A DNA stretch of 6,266 nt from Alphaproteobacteria bacterium (GCA_012267605.1 JAAXGF010000130.1:1-6266); one strand, 5' to 3'; positions 1 to 6,266 are shown, counted from the first letter of the stretch. The notes: generated by a model not told the origin, from the letters alone. Numbers and translations are program-made.

Positions 1-654
1 AGTTGCGGAAGTCGGGTTAAGGTTAGTCTCATGCCGCTGACACCTGACGAGACGGAGGTCATCGATGGAGAGGTCAGCACCCCCCGATATATGGATAGTA
101 CGCTCGACGAGGAAATCCGAAAACGCGAGGAGGAACACCGCCGAAACGAAGAGACATCCTTCAAGCATGCGGAAAACGCATTGCGCGAAGCGATCGAGGA
201 AAATTCCGAGCCGAGAAAATTCAGCCGTAACCTCTTGATCGACTCCACCCCGGAAGGAATGCTCATCCAAATCGTCGACGGCGAACAACGTTCGATGTTC
301 CCGAGTGGCAGCAGCGTTTTATACGGTGAAGCCAAGGAGCTATTGTCGCAAATCGTAACGGCTGTACGGGATTTGCCAAGCGAAATAGCCGTGAACGGCC
401 ACACCGACGCAACACCCTTCCGCAGTCGCCTTGGCTATTCGAATTGGGAGCTATCGAGCGAACGCGCCCACGCCAGCCGGCGCGCCCTCATCGATTCCGG
501 TTTGCCGGATGAACGCATTACGCGCGTCGTTGGAAAGGCAGCGCAAGAACCGTTGATCAAGCACGATCCCTACGCCGCCCAAAACCGGCGAATTAGCATC
601 ATCCTATTGCGCGAGCAGGGCCCTGTAGATTATGGGAAAATGGACCAGCGGTAG
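1..654 (+). CDS. motB: Flagellar motor stator protein MotB, C-terminal part (5' end outside window)
   Basis: MotB anchors the proton-driven stator of the flagellar motor to peptidoglycan in the periplasm, in complex with MotA. The frame is open from base 1, so the first in-window ATG at 31 is probably internal and the N-terminal membrane helix lies upstream. Residues below count from that ATG. Residues 25-60 are a charged, probably helical linker rich in Glu, Arg and Lys. Residues 66-195 form an OmpA/MotB peptidoglycan-binding domain: a TPEGMLIQIVD strand, the FPSGS segment typical of MotB, GHTDATP (123-129; Asp126 is the expected diaminopimelate-binding acid), SNWELSSERA (137-146; Arg145 is the partner Arg) and NRRISI (185-190). 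These features fit alphaproteobacterial MotB better than a generic OmpA or Pal lipoprotein. It ends in TAG, 85 bp from the convergent neighbour, with no clear terminator hairpin between them. motA is not visible and may lie upstream. Confidence 0.88.
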   Translation, partial: SCGSRVKVSLMPLTPDETEVIDGEVSTPRYMDSTLDEEIRKREEEHRRNEETSFKHAENALREAIEENSEPRKFSRNLLIDSTPEGMLIQIVDGEQRSMFPSGSSVLYGEAKELLSQIVTAVRDLPSEIAVNGHTDATPFRSRLGYSNWELSSERAHASRRALIDSGLPDERITRVVGKAAQEPLIKHDPYAAQNRRISIILLREQGPVDYGKMDQR

Positions 655-739
655 AGGCCCACTATAAGGCTCCCCTAAAAAGCCGGCCAACACCTCAAAT
701 TCATCCTGTACAGCCCAATTTCCGCTTGGTGAAGCGTCG

Positions 740-1432
740 TTATTGACCAATTCCTGTGGGCTGCTGAACCGCCGACTGAAAACGCTCCATCTCGGCACCG
801 AAAGAAGACAAGGCCTTGCCCATTTCGTCTGACGTCCAGGCCGCCCCGCCTATCAATTGTGCAGCGAAATTCAGGGTATTGAGAACCGCCCGGTTCATCG
901 CTTTGTCCGCCAATTGCCCGGGATACATCAGTGCGGCACGAACATGGCGAGCGCTTTCAGCCATGTATCGTCCGGCCTTATGAATGTTTCGTTCGGCGCC
1001 GGCGTCAAGCGACTTCTGCCGATAGTGCTCGGCAAGCGCATAATGGGCGCCGACGAATCCATTGTTCATGATTGATGCCGATTTAAGGGAGCCATCTTTG
1101 AGCATGATGGCAACTTGCTCCAGTTGCCATGCTTGAATCCAAAGCCTGTCGCGGGCGTCCCCAGCCGACCGTTCCGCCTCGTCCACGAAGACCCTAGCCG
1201 CTTCGCGCACCTCCAGGGACGCCGCTTCCCAGTCGCCTTCCTCAAATTTGCGGCGGGCATCGGAAAAATGTGCCGCGAGCTCACCCTCTTCCCAAAGCCG
1301 GCTCATATCGGTAACCGGACGCGTACTTTCCAGTCCGACGATGACATGGGTTTCGGCCGAACGCACCTCCCCAATCGCCAACAGGATTAGCGCGAAAGAC
1401 AACATGCCCGGCAAAAAAATTTGGCGAATCAT
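740..1432 (-). CDS. Exported helical protein of unknown function
   Basis: I do not recognise this gene. The ATG at 1432 is chosen because it gives a 230-residue protein beginning with a good Sec signal peptide: MIRQ, a hydrophobic core at about residues 5-20, and likely cleavage near residues 25-26 (VRS/A). A GTG at 1486 in the same frame would add 18 residues and bury the signal. The ribosome site before 1432 is weak (TTGGAAT). The mature part looks almost wholly alpha-helical, with Ala-, Glu- and Arg-rich amphipathic stretches at about 45-90, 92-112, 120-140, 148-170 and 175-220. The segment FEEGDWEAASLEVREAAR (63-80) resembles a TPR-like or YfdX-like helical hairpin, but I cannot assign a family. 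It probably acts in the periplasm. It converges on motB and diverges from the permease at 2108, so it appears to be a single-gene unit transcribed out of the AT-rich region. Codon use looks like real coding sequence, and the frame beats the overlapping plus-strand frames. Confidence 0.75.
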   Translation of the reverse strand: MIRQIFLPGMLSFALILLAIGEVRSAETHVIVGLESTRPVTDMSRLWEEGELAAHFSDARRKFEEGDWEAASLEVREAARVFVDEAERSAGDARDRLWIQAWQLEQVAIMLKDGSLKSASIMNNGFVGAHYALAEHYRQKSLDAGAERNIHKAGRYMAESARHVRAALMYPGQLADKAMNRAVLNTLNFAAQLIGGAAWTSDEMGKALSSFGAEMERFQSAVQQPTGIGQ

Positions 1433-1540
1433 TAAGATTCCAAGCCCAACACGGCACGCGAACATCGCGTATCTACACCAGGTCACTTATTTAGGGTAAA
1501 TTCCTGGCAACGCCGAGGCAAGTAGTCTACGCGCAAAACA

Positions 1541-1840
1541 TATGATTTGTAAACAAAATATGAATTGATCGGCACTCTACGAACTGCACCGAATTTCAAA
1601 AAAGTATTGTTTATCAAAAATTTAATTTAATATGCTAAGAAAACGAAGGAACAATCATTGCGAACAAACCGATCTTATATAGTACTATAAATTTCGATAA
1701 ATTAAGTTCTGAGCATCCGAACTGACCCTATATTTCCAATGAACATTTGTTAAAATCATTAATCCTTTTCTCCGAAAAATACACTATATTTAATATTGCA
1801 GAATGTTCGATTTCAATCACCGTAAATTTCTAAACTTTGA
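1541..1840. promoter_or_regulatory. AT-rich probable promoter region between divergent genes
   Basis: The position between two divergent genes and the very low G+C suggest that promoters for one or both genes lie here. Sigma-70-like -10 elements can be found, for example TATATT at 1785-1790 on the plus strand, but none has a convincing -35 box at normal spacing, so no exact promoter is claimed. A perfect 12-bp palindrome, TATAGTACTATA, lies at 1678-1689. A second small inverted pair, TTTGT/ACAAA, lies at 1546-1557. Either could be an operator, but such words arise easily in DNA this AT-rich. The role is inferred from position and composition only. Confidence 0.35.
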
Positions 1841-1899
1841 TCGGGCTGCGATGTCGGGTCATGAACCGGAATATCCGCGGCCTTGTGGCGCTCAGTCCG

Positions 1900-1960
1900 T
1901 CTTGGCAACAACGCCAATCGCCGTCTCGACGATCCTCGGGCCCAACAAGATTTGCCAAGA
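1900..1960. repeat. 9-bp perfect inverted repeat, 43-nt spacer
   Basis: TCTTGGCAA at 1900-1908 pairs exactly with TTGCCAAGA at 1952-1960. The arms could close a long-loop structure in the leader RNA of the permease gene, or mark two half-sites. There is no following U-run, so it is not an intrinsic terminator. At this length a chance match within several hundred bases is possible. Confidence 0.3.
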
Positions 1961-2104
1961 AGGTGTCATGGAAATTTCATCTACCTCTCGGAACTTGCGG
2001 TCCGCAGCGCTCCGTTGCCCAGGGACGATGTGTCGGCCGTGTTCTGACAGCGGCGTCCGGGTTGGAGGGCAAGGAACCTTGGCTTTCTTGTCGGGCACCG
2101 CCAT

Positions 2105-2152
2105 CATATGCCGATGCTAGCTGTCGATCATATGCCCATGTTAGCTGTCGAT
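2105..2152 (+). repeat. Two-copy 24-bp tandem repeat at the start of the permease gene
   Basis: Copies lie at 2105-2128 and 2129-2152, directly adjacent and in frame. Each encodes the eight residues HMPMLAVD. They differ at only two bases, CCG/CCC (Pro) and CTA/TTA (Leu), and both differences are synonymous. The repeat supplies four possible ATG starts (2108, 2114, 2132, 2138). It probably arose by local duplication, after which the copies diverged. Confidence 0.9.
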
Positions 2153-3997
2153 CCGTCGTTTCAAATGTGGGCGACATTCGCGCTCATAACCATCGCGATG
2201 GTCTTGTTCGCTTTGGAAAGACTGCCCATGGAGCTGACATCGATCGGCCTCGTGTGCGCCCTCATGCTCTTGTTTCACTTCTTTCCCGTTGAGCCCGTAG
2301 GGAGCGGCCACCCTCTCGACGCGGCGCGGCTGCTCCAGGGATTCGGAAACCCGGCCCTGATCACCATTGTCGCTCTCTTGGTCATCGGCGAAGGATTGGT
2401 ACGCACCGGCGTGCTCGATCGGGCAGCGCAAACGATTCTCGAACATTCCGGTACCCTGCGGATATGGCTGGTGCCATTCGTACTCTTTACTGTGCTCGCG
2501 GTCAGTGGATTTCTGAACAATATTCCGGTGGTCGTAATATTCATTCCCATCATGCAAGTTCTCTCAGAGCGACTTGGCCAAGCACCGAGCCGCCTGATGA
2601 TGCCGCTCAGCTTCGCAGCCATGCTCGGTGGTATGACAACCCTGATCGGTTCGAGCACGAATCTGTTGGTTTCCGGGACATTGGTTGAAATCGGCGAACA
2701 CGCCCTAAGCTTTTTCTCGTTCACCGTTCCTGGCCTTGTTCTTGCGGTGACGGGATTTTTTTATCTCGTTCTGGTCGTACCGCGGTTGCTACCGAAGCAT
2801 ACATCGCCCATGAATTCGGTCAGTGAGGGCGCCGGACGACAATTCATCGCTCAAATCGTTGTTAAGAAGAATTCTGATTTGATTGGGCGGGAAGCTGTCT
2901 TCGGACTATTCCCATCAATCACATTGCGGGACATGACGGTACGTTCGGTGTTAAGCCACCATCGAACGATACTGCCCCCGTTCGAAGAATACACCGTGGC
3001 CGCTGGGGATGTTTTTACGGTGGCGGCGACCCGCCGTACGCTTGCCGACGTTCTGGCGCACGATCCCGGACTTTTTCAGGCTAACCCTGACGAGGACCCT
3101 TCCCGACCGGCCGAGGAAAACGACCAACAGCTTGGCAATGAGCAACTTTTGGCAGAAGTCCTCGTCGCGCCGGGATCGCGCTTCATCGGCAGGACCCTCG
3201 ACAATCTCGCGTTTGAGCGGAGGTTTGGTTGTGTGGTCTTGGGTGTTCAACGACACTCTCGGATGATTCGTTCACGCCTTTCCGCCATCCGCCTCGACGC
3301 CGGCGACGTGTTGCTCATTCAGGGCCAGCCGAAGGACGTGCGCGCGCTGCGAGCCAATCCGGACATCATCTTGCTGGAATGGGCGACCACTGACCTGCCG
3401 AAACCTTATTATGCGCGCCGGGCTACCTTTATCTTTCTTGCTGTAGTCCTCGCCGCAGCGACCGGTGTGCTACCAATCGTTGTCGCCGCACTTTGCGGAG
3501 CGGTCACCATGTTCGCGTGCCGCGCTCTGAACCTTCGACACTTAGTGGATGCAATCGATGGCCGCATCATTCTGATGATCGCTACGGCGCTGGCCCTAGG
3601 GGCAGCCCTTACCGAGACGGGCGGCGCGCAGTTCCTCGCTGATGCGCTCTTGGACACCTTAGAAGGAGCCTCCCCGGCGGCAATATTGTCGGCGTTTTTC
3701 CTTTTGGTGGCCCTGCTCTCGAATGTGTTGAGCACAAAGGCTTGCGCCGTTCTTTTCACGCCAATTGCTGTCGATATCGGTCATGGCTTGGGCGTCGACC
3801 CGATGGCATTTGCCGTCGCCGTTATCTTTGCCGCGAACTGCTCATTCGCCTCCCCCATCGGTTATCAGACGAACTTGTTGGTTATCGCCCCTGGAAACTA
3901 TCGCTTTCTTGATTTCGCGCGCGTCGGCCTGCCGATGATTATCCTCTTGTGGCTGGCGTTTTCTTTCTTTGCGCCCTGGTACTATGGGCTATTCTGA
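2108..3997 (+). CDS. SLC13-family (DASS) permease with two RCK_C domains
   Basis: Probable inner-membrane secondary transporter for anions such as dicarboxylates or sulfate; the substrate is not determinable here. It has 629 residues from the ATG at 2108. The family-like part begins at about MWATFALI (residue 20), so starts at 2132, 2138 or 2165 are also possible; none has a good ribosome site. The first membrane half (about 20-230) carries FLNNIPVVVIFIPI (135-148) and the hairpin GSSTNLLVSG (181-190). Two soluble TrkA-C/RCK_C domains follow, at about 243-315 and 343-425, the second ending in a typical DAGDVLLIQG strand. The second half (about 437-629) repeats the fold with LSNVLSTKACAVLFTPIA (537-554) and the hairpin SPIGYQTNLLV (582-592). 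RCK_C domains in such carriers are presumed to be regulatory ligand sensors. It lies 36 bp before bpt and may share its transcript. Oddities are the N-terminal duplication and Lys544 in the second core motif, where relatives usually carry small or polar residues such as Asn or Thr. Confidence 0.9.
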   Translation: MPMLAVDHMPMLAVDPSFQMWATFALITIAMVLFALERLPMELTSIGLVCALMLLFHFFPVEPVGSGHPLDAARLLQGFGNPALITIVALLVIGEGLVRTGVLDRAAQTILEHSGTLRIWLVPFVLFTVLAVSGFLNNIPVVVIFIPIMQVLSERLGQAPSRLMMPLSFAAMLGGMTTLIGSSTNLLVSGTLVEIGEHALSFFSFTVPGLVLAVTGFFYLVLVVPRLLPKHTSPMNSVSEGAGRQFIAQIVVKKNSDLIGREAVFGLFPSITLRDMTVRSVLSHHRTILPPFEEYTVAAGDVFTVAATRRTLADVLAHDPGLFQANPDEDPSRPAEENDQQLGNEQLLAEVLVAPGSRFIGRTLDNLAFERRFGCVVLGVQRHSRMIRSRLSAIRLDAGDVLLIQGQPKDVRALRANPDIILLEWATTDLPKPYYARRATFIFLAVVLAAATGVLPIVVAALCGAVTMFACRALNLRHLVDAIDGRIILMIATALALGAALTETGGAQFLADALLDTLEGASPAAILSAFFLLVALLSNVLSTKACAVLFTPIAVDIGHGLGVDPMAFAVAVIFAANCSFASPIGYQTNLLVIAPGNYRFLDFARVGLPMIILLWLAFSFFAPWYYGLF

Positions 3998-4033
3998 GAG
4001 CTCCGAATACTCGGCAATGCGTCAGGCTGAACC

Positions 4034-4783
4034 ATGACAATATCGGTGGCATCCGATCAACCGCTGCAATTCTTCTTCAGCACGCCACCACAGACCTGCC
4101 CGTACCTCCCCGACCGTTCGGAGCGAAAAATCGTCACTGAGCTCTCGGGCGAACAATCCCTGAGAATGCACGATCTCCTAATCGGCGCGGGATTTCGCCG
4201 CAGTCATGGAATGGTTTACAGACCCGCGTGCACAGGTTGCAAGGCGTGTTTGCCGGTCCGCATTCGGGTCTCGGAATTCCAACCTAGCCGCTCACTTCGC
4301 CGGGTTTGGAAACGCAACTCCGACCTTCAGGCCAAGATTTTGAATGCGGTCGCAAGCGAAGAGCAATACGCACTTTTCGCCCGCTACCAGAAGTCGCGCC
4401 ACGGGGACAGCGGAATGGCGAGCATGAGTTTCGACGACTACCGCGCTATGGTGGAAGATACGGTCGTCCAAACGATGGTGGTTGAATTCCGCGACCCGCT
4501 GGGCCGGCTGGTATCCGTATCCCTGAGCGATCGACTTGGAGACGGCCTTTCTGGTGTCTATAAATTTTTCGATCCCGATCAGAGCCGACGAAGCGCTGGG
4601 ACATTCATCATTCTTTGGCATGTGCATCACGCGCATGGCGAATGTCTTCCTTTCGTGTATCTGGGGTATTGGATCGCCGATTGCCGGAAAATGGCCTATA
4701 AATCCCGCTTTTCAGGCTTGGAGAGCCTCAACGGCTCCTTGTGGAGCCCAATTTTGCCGAAGACAAACGAACATCCAACGTAA
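4034..4783 (+). CDS. bpt: Aspartate/glutamate leucyltransferase (arginyl-tRNA-protein transferase family)
   Basis: Cytoplasmic enzyme that moves an amino acid, leucine in bacterial Bpt, from charged tRNA onto proteins beginning with Asp or Glu, making them ClpS/ClpAP substrates in the N-degron pathway. It has 249 residues, the normal bacterial length. The ATE N-terminal domain shows FFFSTPPQTCPYLPDRSERK (13-32) and the cysteine cluster C66-x2-C69-x2-C72 followed by LPVRIRV; with Cys22 these match the conserved cysteines of the family. The C-terminal acyltransferase-like domain has YQKSRHGDSGM (118-128), SGVYKFFDPDQ (173-183), GTFIIL (189-194) and YLGYWIADCRKMAYKSRF (209-226), the strongest signature. 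The start at 4034 fits the family N-terminus; its ribosome site is weak (AGGCTGAACC). Some normally conserved positions vary: SAGTF instead of SLGTF, and an unusual HVHHAHGEC helix at 196-204. Leucyl rather than arginyl specificity is inferred from bacterial relatives. Confidence 0.93.
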   Translation: MTISVASDQPLQFFFSTPPQTCPYLPDRSERKIVTELSGEQSLRMHDLLIGAGFRRSHGMVYRPACTGCKACLPVRIRVSEFQPSRSLRRVWKRNSDLQAKILNAVASEEQYALFARYQKSRHGDSGMASMSFDDYRAMVEDTVVQTMVVEFRDPLGRLVSVSLSDRLGDGLSGVYKFFDPDQSRRSAGTFIILWHVHHAHGECLPFVYLGYWIADCRKMAYKSRFSGLESLNGSLWSPILPKTNEHPT

Positions 4784-4813
4784 TTCGCGTCGATTAGAAA
4801 TAGAGGTTGGACG

Positions 4814-4820
4814 AGGGAGG
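4814..4820 (+). promoter_or_regulatory. Strong Shine-Dalgarno site of the TRAP binding-protein gene
   Basis: AGGGAGG lies five bases before the ATG at 4826 and fixes that start. It is the best ribosome site in the window, in contrast to the weak sites of the two upstream genes. This suggests the binding protein is made in greater amounts, as is usual for periplasmic binding proteins. Confidence 0.75.
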
Positions 4821-4825
4821 TTGCA

Positions 4826-5926
4826 ATGAAACGCCGACATTTCTTGAAATCCGCCGCCTTGGCCGGAGTCGCCGGCGCCGCAACGAGCTCATTTCCTGCG
4901 CCGGCTATCGCCGAAGGCAGAACCGAGTGGCGTATGGTCACAACTTGGACGAAGAATTTTCCCGGACTAGGAACCGGCGCCAATTTGTTAGCGGAACTAA
5001 TCAATAAGGGCTCAGGGGGCCGTCTATCAATTAAGGTATACGGGGCAGGCGAGCTGGTTCCCGCGTTCGAGGCCATTGAAGCCGTTGCAAGCGGCACAGC
5101 CGACATGGGCCACGGCGCACCGTATTATTGGAAGGGCAAGATTCCAGCGGCGCAGTTTGTCGCCGCCATGCCCTTCGGTCTAACCGCTCCCGAACAAAAT
5201 GCTTGGTTTCAGTTCGGCGGGGGACAGGAGCTGGCGGACCGAATTTACGGCGAGTTCGGTTGCAAATTTTACCCCAGCGGCAACACTGGAATCCAAATGG
5301 GCGGCTGGTACAACAAGAAAATTGAATCGATGGGCGACCTCGAAGGCCTGAAAATCCGCATGCCCGGCCTCGGCGGCGAGGTTGTCAAAGCAGCAGGCGC
5401 CAACGTTGTGAACTTACCCGGCGCGGAAATCCCACCAGCTCTCACTTCCGGTGCGATCGACGCCACTGAATGGGTTGGCCCGTATAACGACTTGGCATTC
5501 GGCCTCTATAAGAGCGCCAAATACTACTATTATCCCGGTTGGCACGAGCCCGGCACGGTGCTCGACAATTTCATCAATATCCGTCAATGGGAAAAGTTGA
5601 CTGACGATCTCAAAGCCTTGATCCGCGCCGCTAACGCCGCAGTGAACCAGCTCGTTCACTCGGAGTTCGTCGCCCAAAACAATCGCGCCTTGGTTAAGTT
5701 GACCGAGCAACATCAGGTGGTGCTGAGTAAGTTCCCCGATTCGGTGCTGACTGGTCTCGGCGAACTCGCGGGCGAAGTTCTCGGCCAAATCGCCGCGCGC
5801 GATTCGCTCTCTACCGAGGTGTTCAACTGTCTCGCAACGTTTCGCAAAGATGCCATCGGTTGGTCAGACGTCTCCCAGCGTGCCTACCTGGCGGCGCGTG
5901 CCCTACCTTTCGAATTCATCAAGTAA
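4826..5926 (+). CDS. TRAP transporter solute-binding protein, DctP/TakP-like, Tat-exported
   Basis: Periplasmic receptor that captures an organic anion for a TRAP carrier. It has 366 residues. The N-terminus MKRRHFLKSAALAG is a Tat-like signal (RRHFLK) with a hydrophobic Ala/Gly core and a cleavage region near APAIAEG (25-31). The mature protein follows the TakP branch of the DctP family: WRMVTTWTKNFPGLGTGA (35-52), a YGAGELVP strand (72-79) and YYWKGK (100-105). Candidate ligand residues are Gln157 in NTGIQMGGWYN, Arg178 in LKIRMPG, and Glu215-Trp216 in DATEWVGPYND. From memory these match the residues that bind the 2-oxoacid and sodium ion in Rhodobacter TakP, so a 2-oxoacid or a related hydroxy or mono-carboxylate is the likely ligand. 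It follows bpt by 42 bp with a strong ribosome site. No DctQ or DctM membrane gene follows within 340 bp. The family is sure; the ligand is inferred. Confidence 0.93.
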   Translation: MKRRHFLKSAALAGVAGAATSSFPAPAIAEGRTEWRMVTTWTKNFPGLGTGANLLAELINKGSGGRLSIKVYGAGELVPAFEAIEAVASGTADMGHGAPYYWKGKIPAAQFVAAMPFGLTAPEQNAWFQFGGGQELADRIYGEFGCKFYPSGNTGIQMGGWYNKKIESMGDLEGLKIRMPGLGGEVVKAAGANVVNLPGAEIPPALTSGAIDATEWVGPYNDLAFGLYKSAKYYYYPGWHEPGTVLDNFINIRQWEKLTDDLKALIRAANAAVNQLVHSEFVAQNNRALVKLTEQHQVVLSKFPDSVLTGLGELAGEVLGQIAARDSLSTEVFNCLATFRKDAIGWSDVSQRAYLAARALPFEFIK

Positions 5927-6266
5927 GCTAGAATTTTTGGTTTGCACTGATCCTGCGGCCCGCCTTGTCCCGCTAATTCGTGGAAGTTTCCGAATCCAAT
6001 CTCTAATGCGCGCTGTGGGGTCGAGCGTTGGACGATGTGCCGATCGGGTTCACTGCTCTCGGCGATTCGAACGTTGCCCTCCCCTGATGGTGTACGGCGA
6101 AGTAGCCGGCCCAAATTCCCAGCCTTGATCGATGCCGTGGGTGATAAAGGCAATTCCATATTGGCCAACGATTTTTTTGCCCATGGTTGTACGTTCAAGC
6201 GCGCTTGCAGCTTTATGAAGACATTCGGAACTAATCGGTCTAAAATCGTAACTGCCCAGGTCTGAT
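5927..6266. other. 340-bp stretch without a supported gene
   Basis: After the TRAP gene there is no convincing hairpin terminator and no recognisable coding sequence. Frames on both strands are open here: a minus-strand 104-codon frame (5884-6198) that overlaps the end of the TRAP gene, a plus-strand 76-codon frame (6035-6265), and a minus-strand frame open from the right edge to a TGA at 6050-6052 (71 codons, with an internal ATG at 6184 starting MGKKIVGQYGIAF). The last could be the 3' end of a gene outside the window, but I recognise no family in any of them. A T-run (TTTTTTT, 6172-6178) lacks a preceding stem. Confidence 0.5.

Larger units (their letters stand above)
1433..2107. other. 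Long divergent intergenic region with an AT-rich core, no supported gene
   Basis: This stretch separates the minus-strand gene starting at 1432 from the permease starting near 2108. Its core (about 1541-1840) is about 28% G+C by hand count and full of stops in all frames. The flank at 1845-2107 is GC-rich like the coding regions, and several overlapping open frames compete there. One plus-strand frame with sensible codon use is open from 1865 to a TGA at 2045-2047, in phase with the permease, but it has no ATG and no family I recognise. A minus-strand 71-codon frame (1892-2107) and two other plus-strand frames cover the same bases. None can be called a gene; a degraded gene remnant is possible. 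No tRNA or clear intrinsic terminator was seen. Confidence 0.6.

Noticed and set aside
668..684. GGCT...AGCC possible terminator between the convergent genes
   Set aside because: The stem is only four base pairs with a 9-base loop and has no U-run on either strand.
1115..1390. Plus-strand frames opposite the exported helical protein
   Set aside because: They are antisense shadows; the minus-strand frame has a signal peptide and coherent helical sequence, and they do not.
1803..2120. Plus-strand 105-codon frame as a small gene
   Set aside because: No ribosome site, Cys/Pro/Ser-rich random-looking translation, and it competes with three other frames over the same bases.
2141..2724. Long minus-strand frames inside the permease
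   Set aside because: The plus strand clearly encodes a membrane transporter with family motifs; the antisense frames are Arg/Pro/Ser-rich shadows.
5884..6198. Minus-strand 104-codon frame after and overlapping the TRAP gene
   Set aside because: It overlaps the certain 3' end of the TRAP gene, has no recognisable domain or ribosome site, and its translation looks compositionally random.
6035..6265. Plus-strand frame with a KGN...DFFAH stretch, faintly like the end of an IS3-type transposase core
   Set aside because: The characteristic WDN and ESFF residues are missing, there is no flanking transposase sequence, and no terminal repeats are seen. The resemblance is to a few residues only.

Overview
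The window looks like a stretch of an alphaproteobacterial chromosome. This is inferred from the style of the MotB C-terminus, the Tat-exported TakP-like TRAP binding protein and the bacterial leucyl/arginyl-transferase; the genus cannot be named from the sequence. Coding regions have moderately high G+C. One intergenic block (about 1541-1840) is strikingly AT-rich, about 28% G+C by hand count. I see no rRNA, tRNA, CRISPR array or recognisable insertion sequence.

Layout: (1) 1-654 (+) is the 3' part of a flagellar stator gene, motB, whose 5' end lies left of the window. (2) 740-1432 (-) runs convergently to motB and encodes an exported, all-helical protein of unknown function. (3) 1433-2107 is a divergent intergenic region with an AT-rich core and a more GC-rich right flank, and no convincing gene. 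(4) 2108-3997 (+) is an SLC13-type permease with two cytoplasmic RCK_C domains; its extreme N-terminus is formed by a 24-bp tandem duplication. (5) 4034-4783 (+) is bpt/ate, an aminoacyl-tRNA-protein transferase of the N-degron pathway. (6) 4826-5926 (+) is a Tat-exported TRAP-transporter solute-binding protein resembling the 2-oxoacid-binding TakP. (7) 5927-6266 contains no gene I can support, only an open minus-strand frame that runs off the edge.

Genes 4-6 lie on one strand with gaps of 36 and 42 bp and could be one transcription unit, with the AT-rich region as the likely promoter area. Two of the three concern organic-anion uptake: a secondary permease and a periplasmic binding protein whose own DctQM membrane partners are not visible. 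The third is a protein-tagging enzyme with no obvious link to transport. I found no clear evidence for a wholly new system. The points most worth a second look are the synonymous-only tandem repeat at the permease start, a lysine in the permease's second core-repeat motif, the orphan TRAP binding protein, and the unknown exported protein next to motB.
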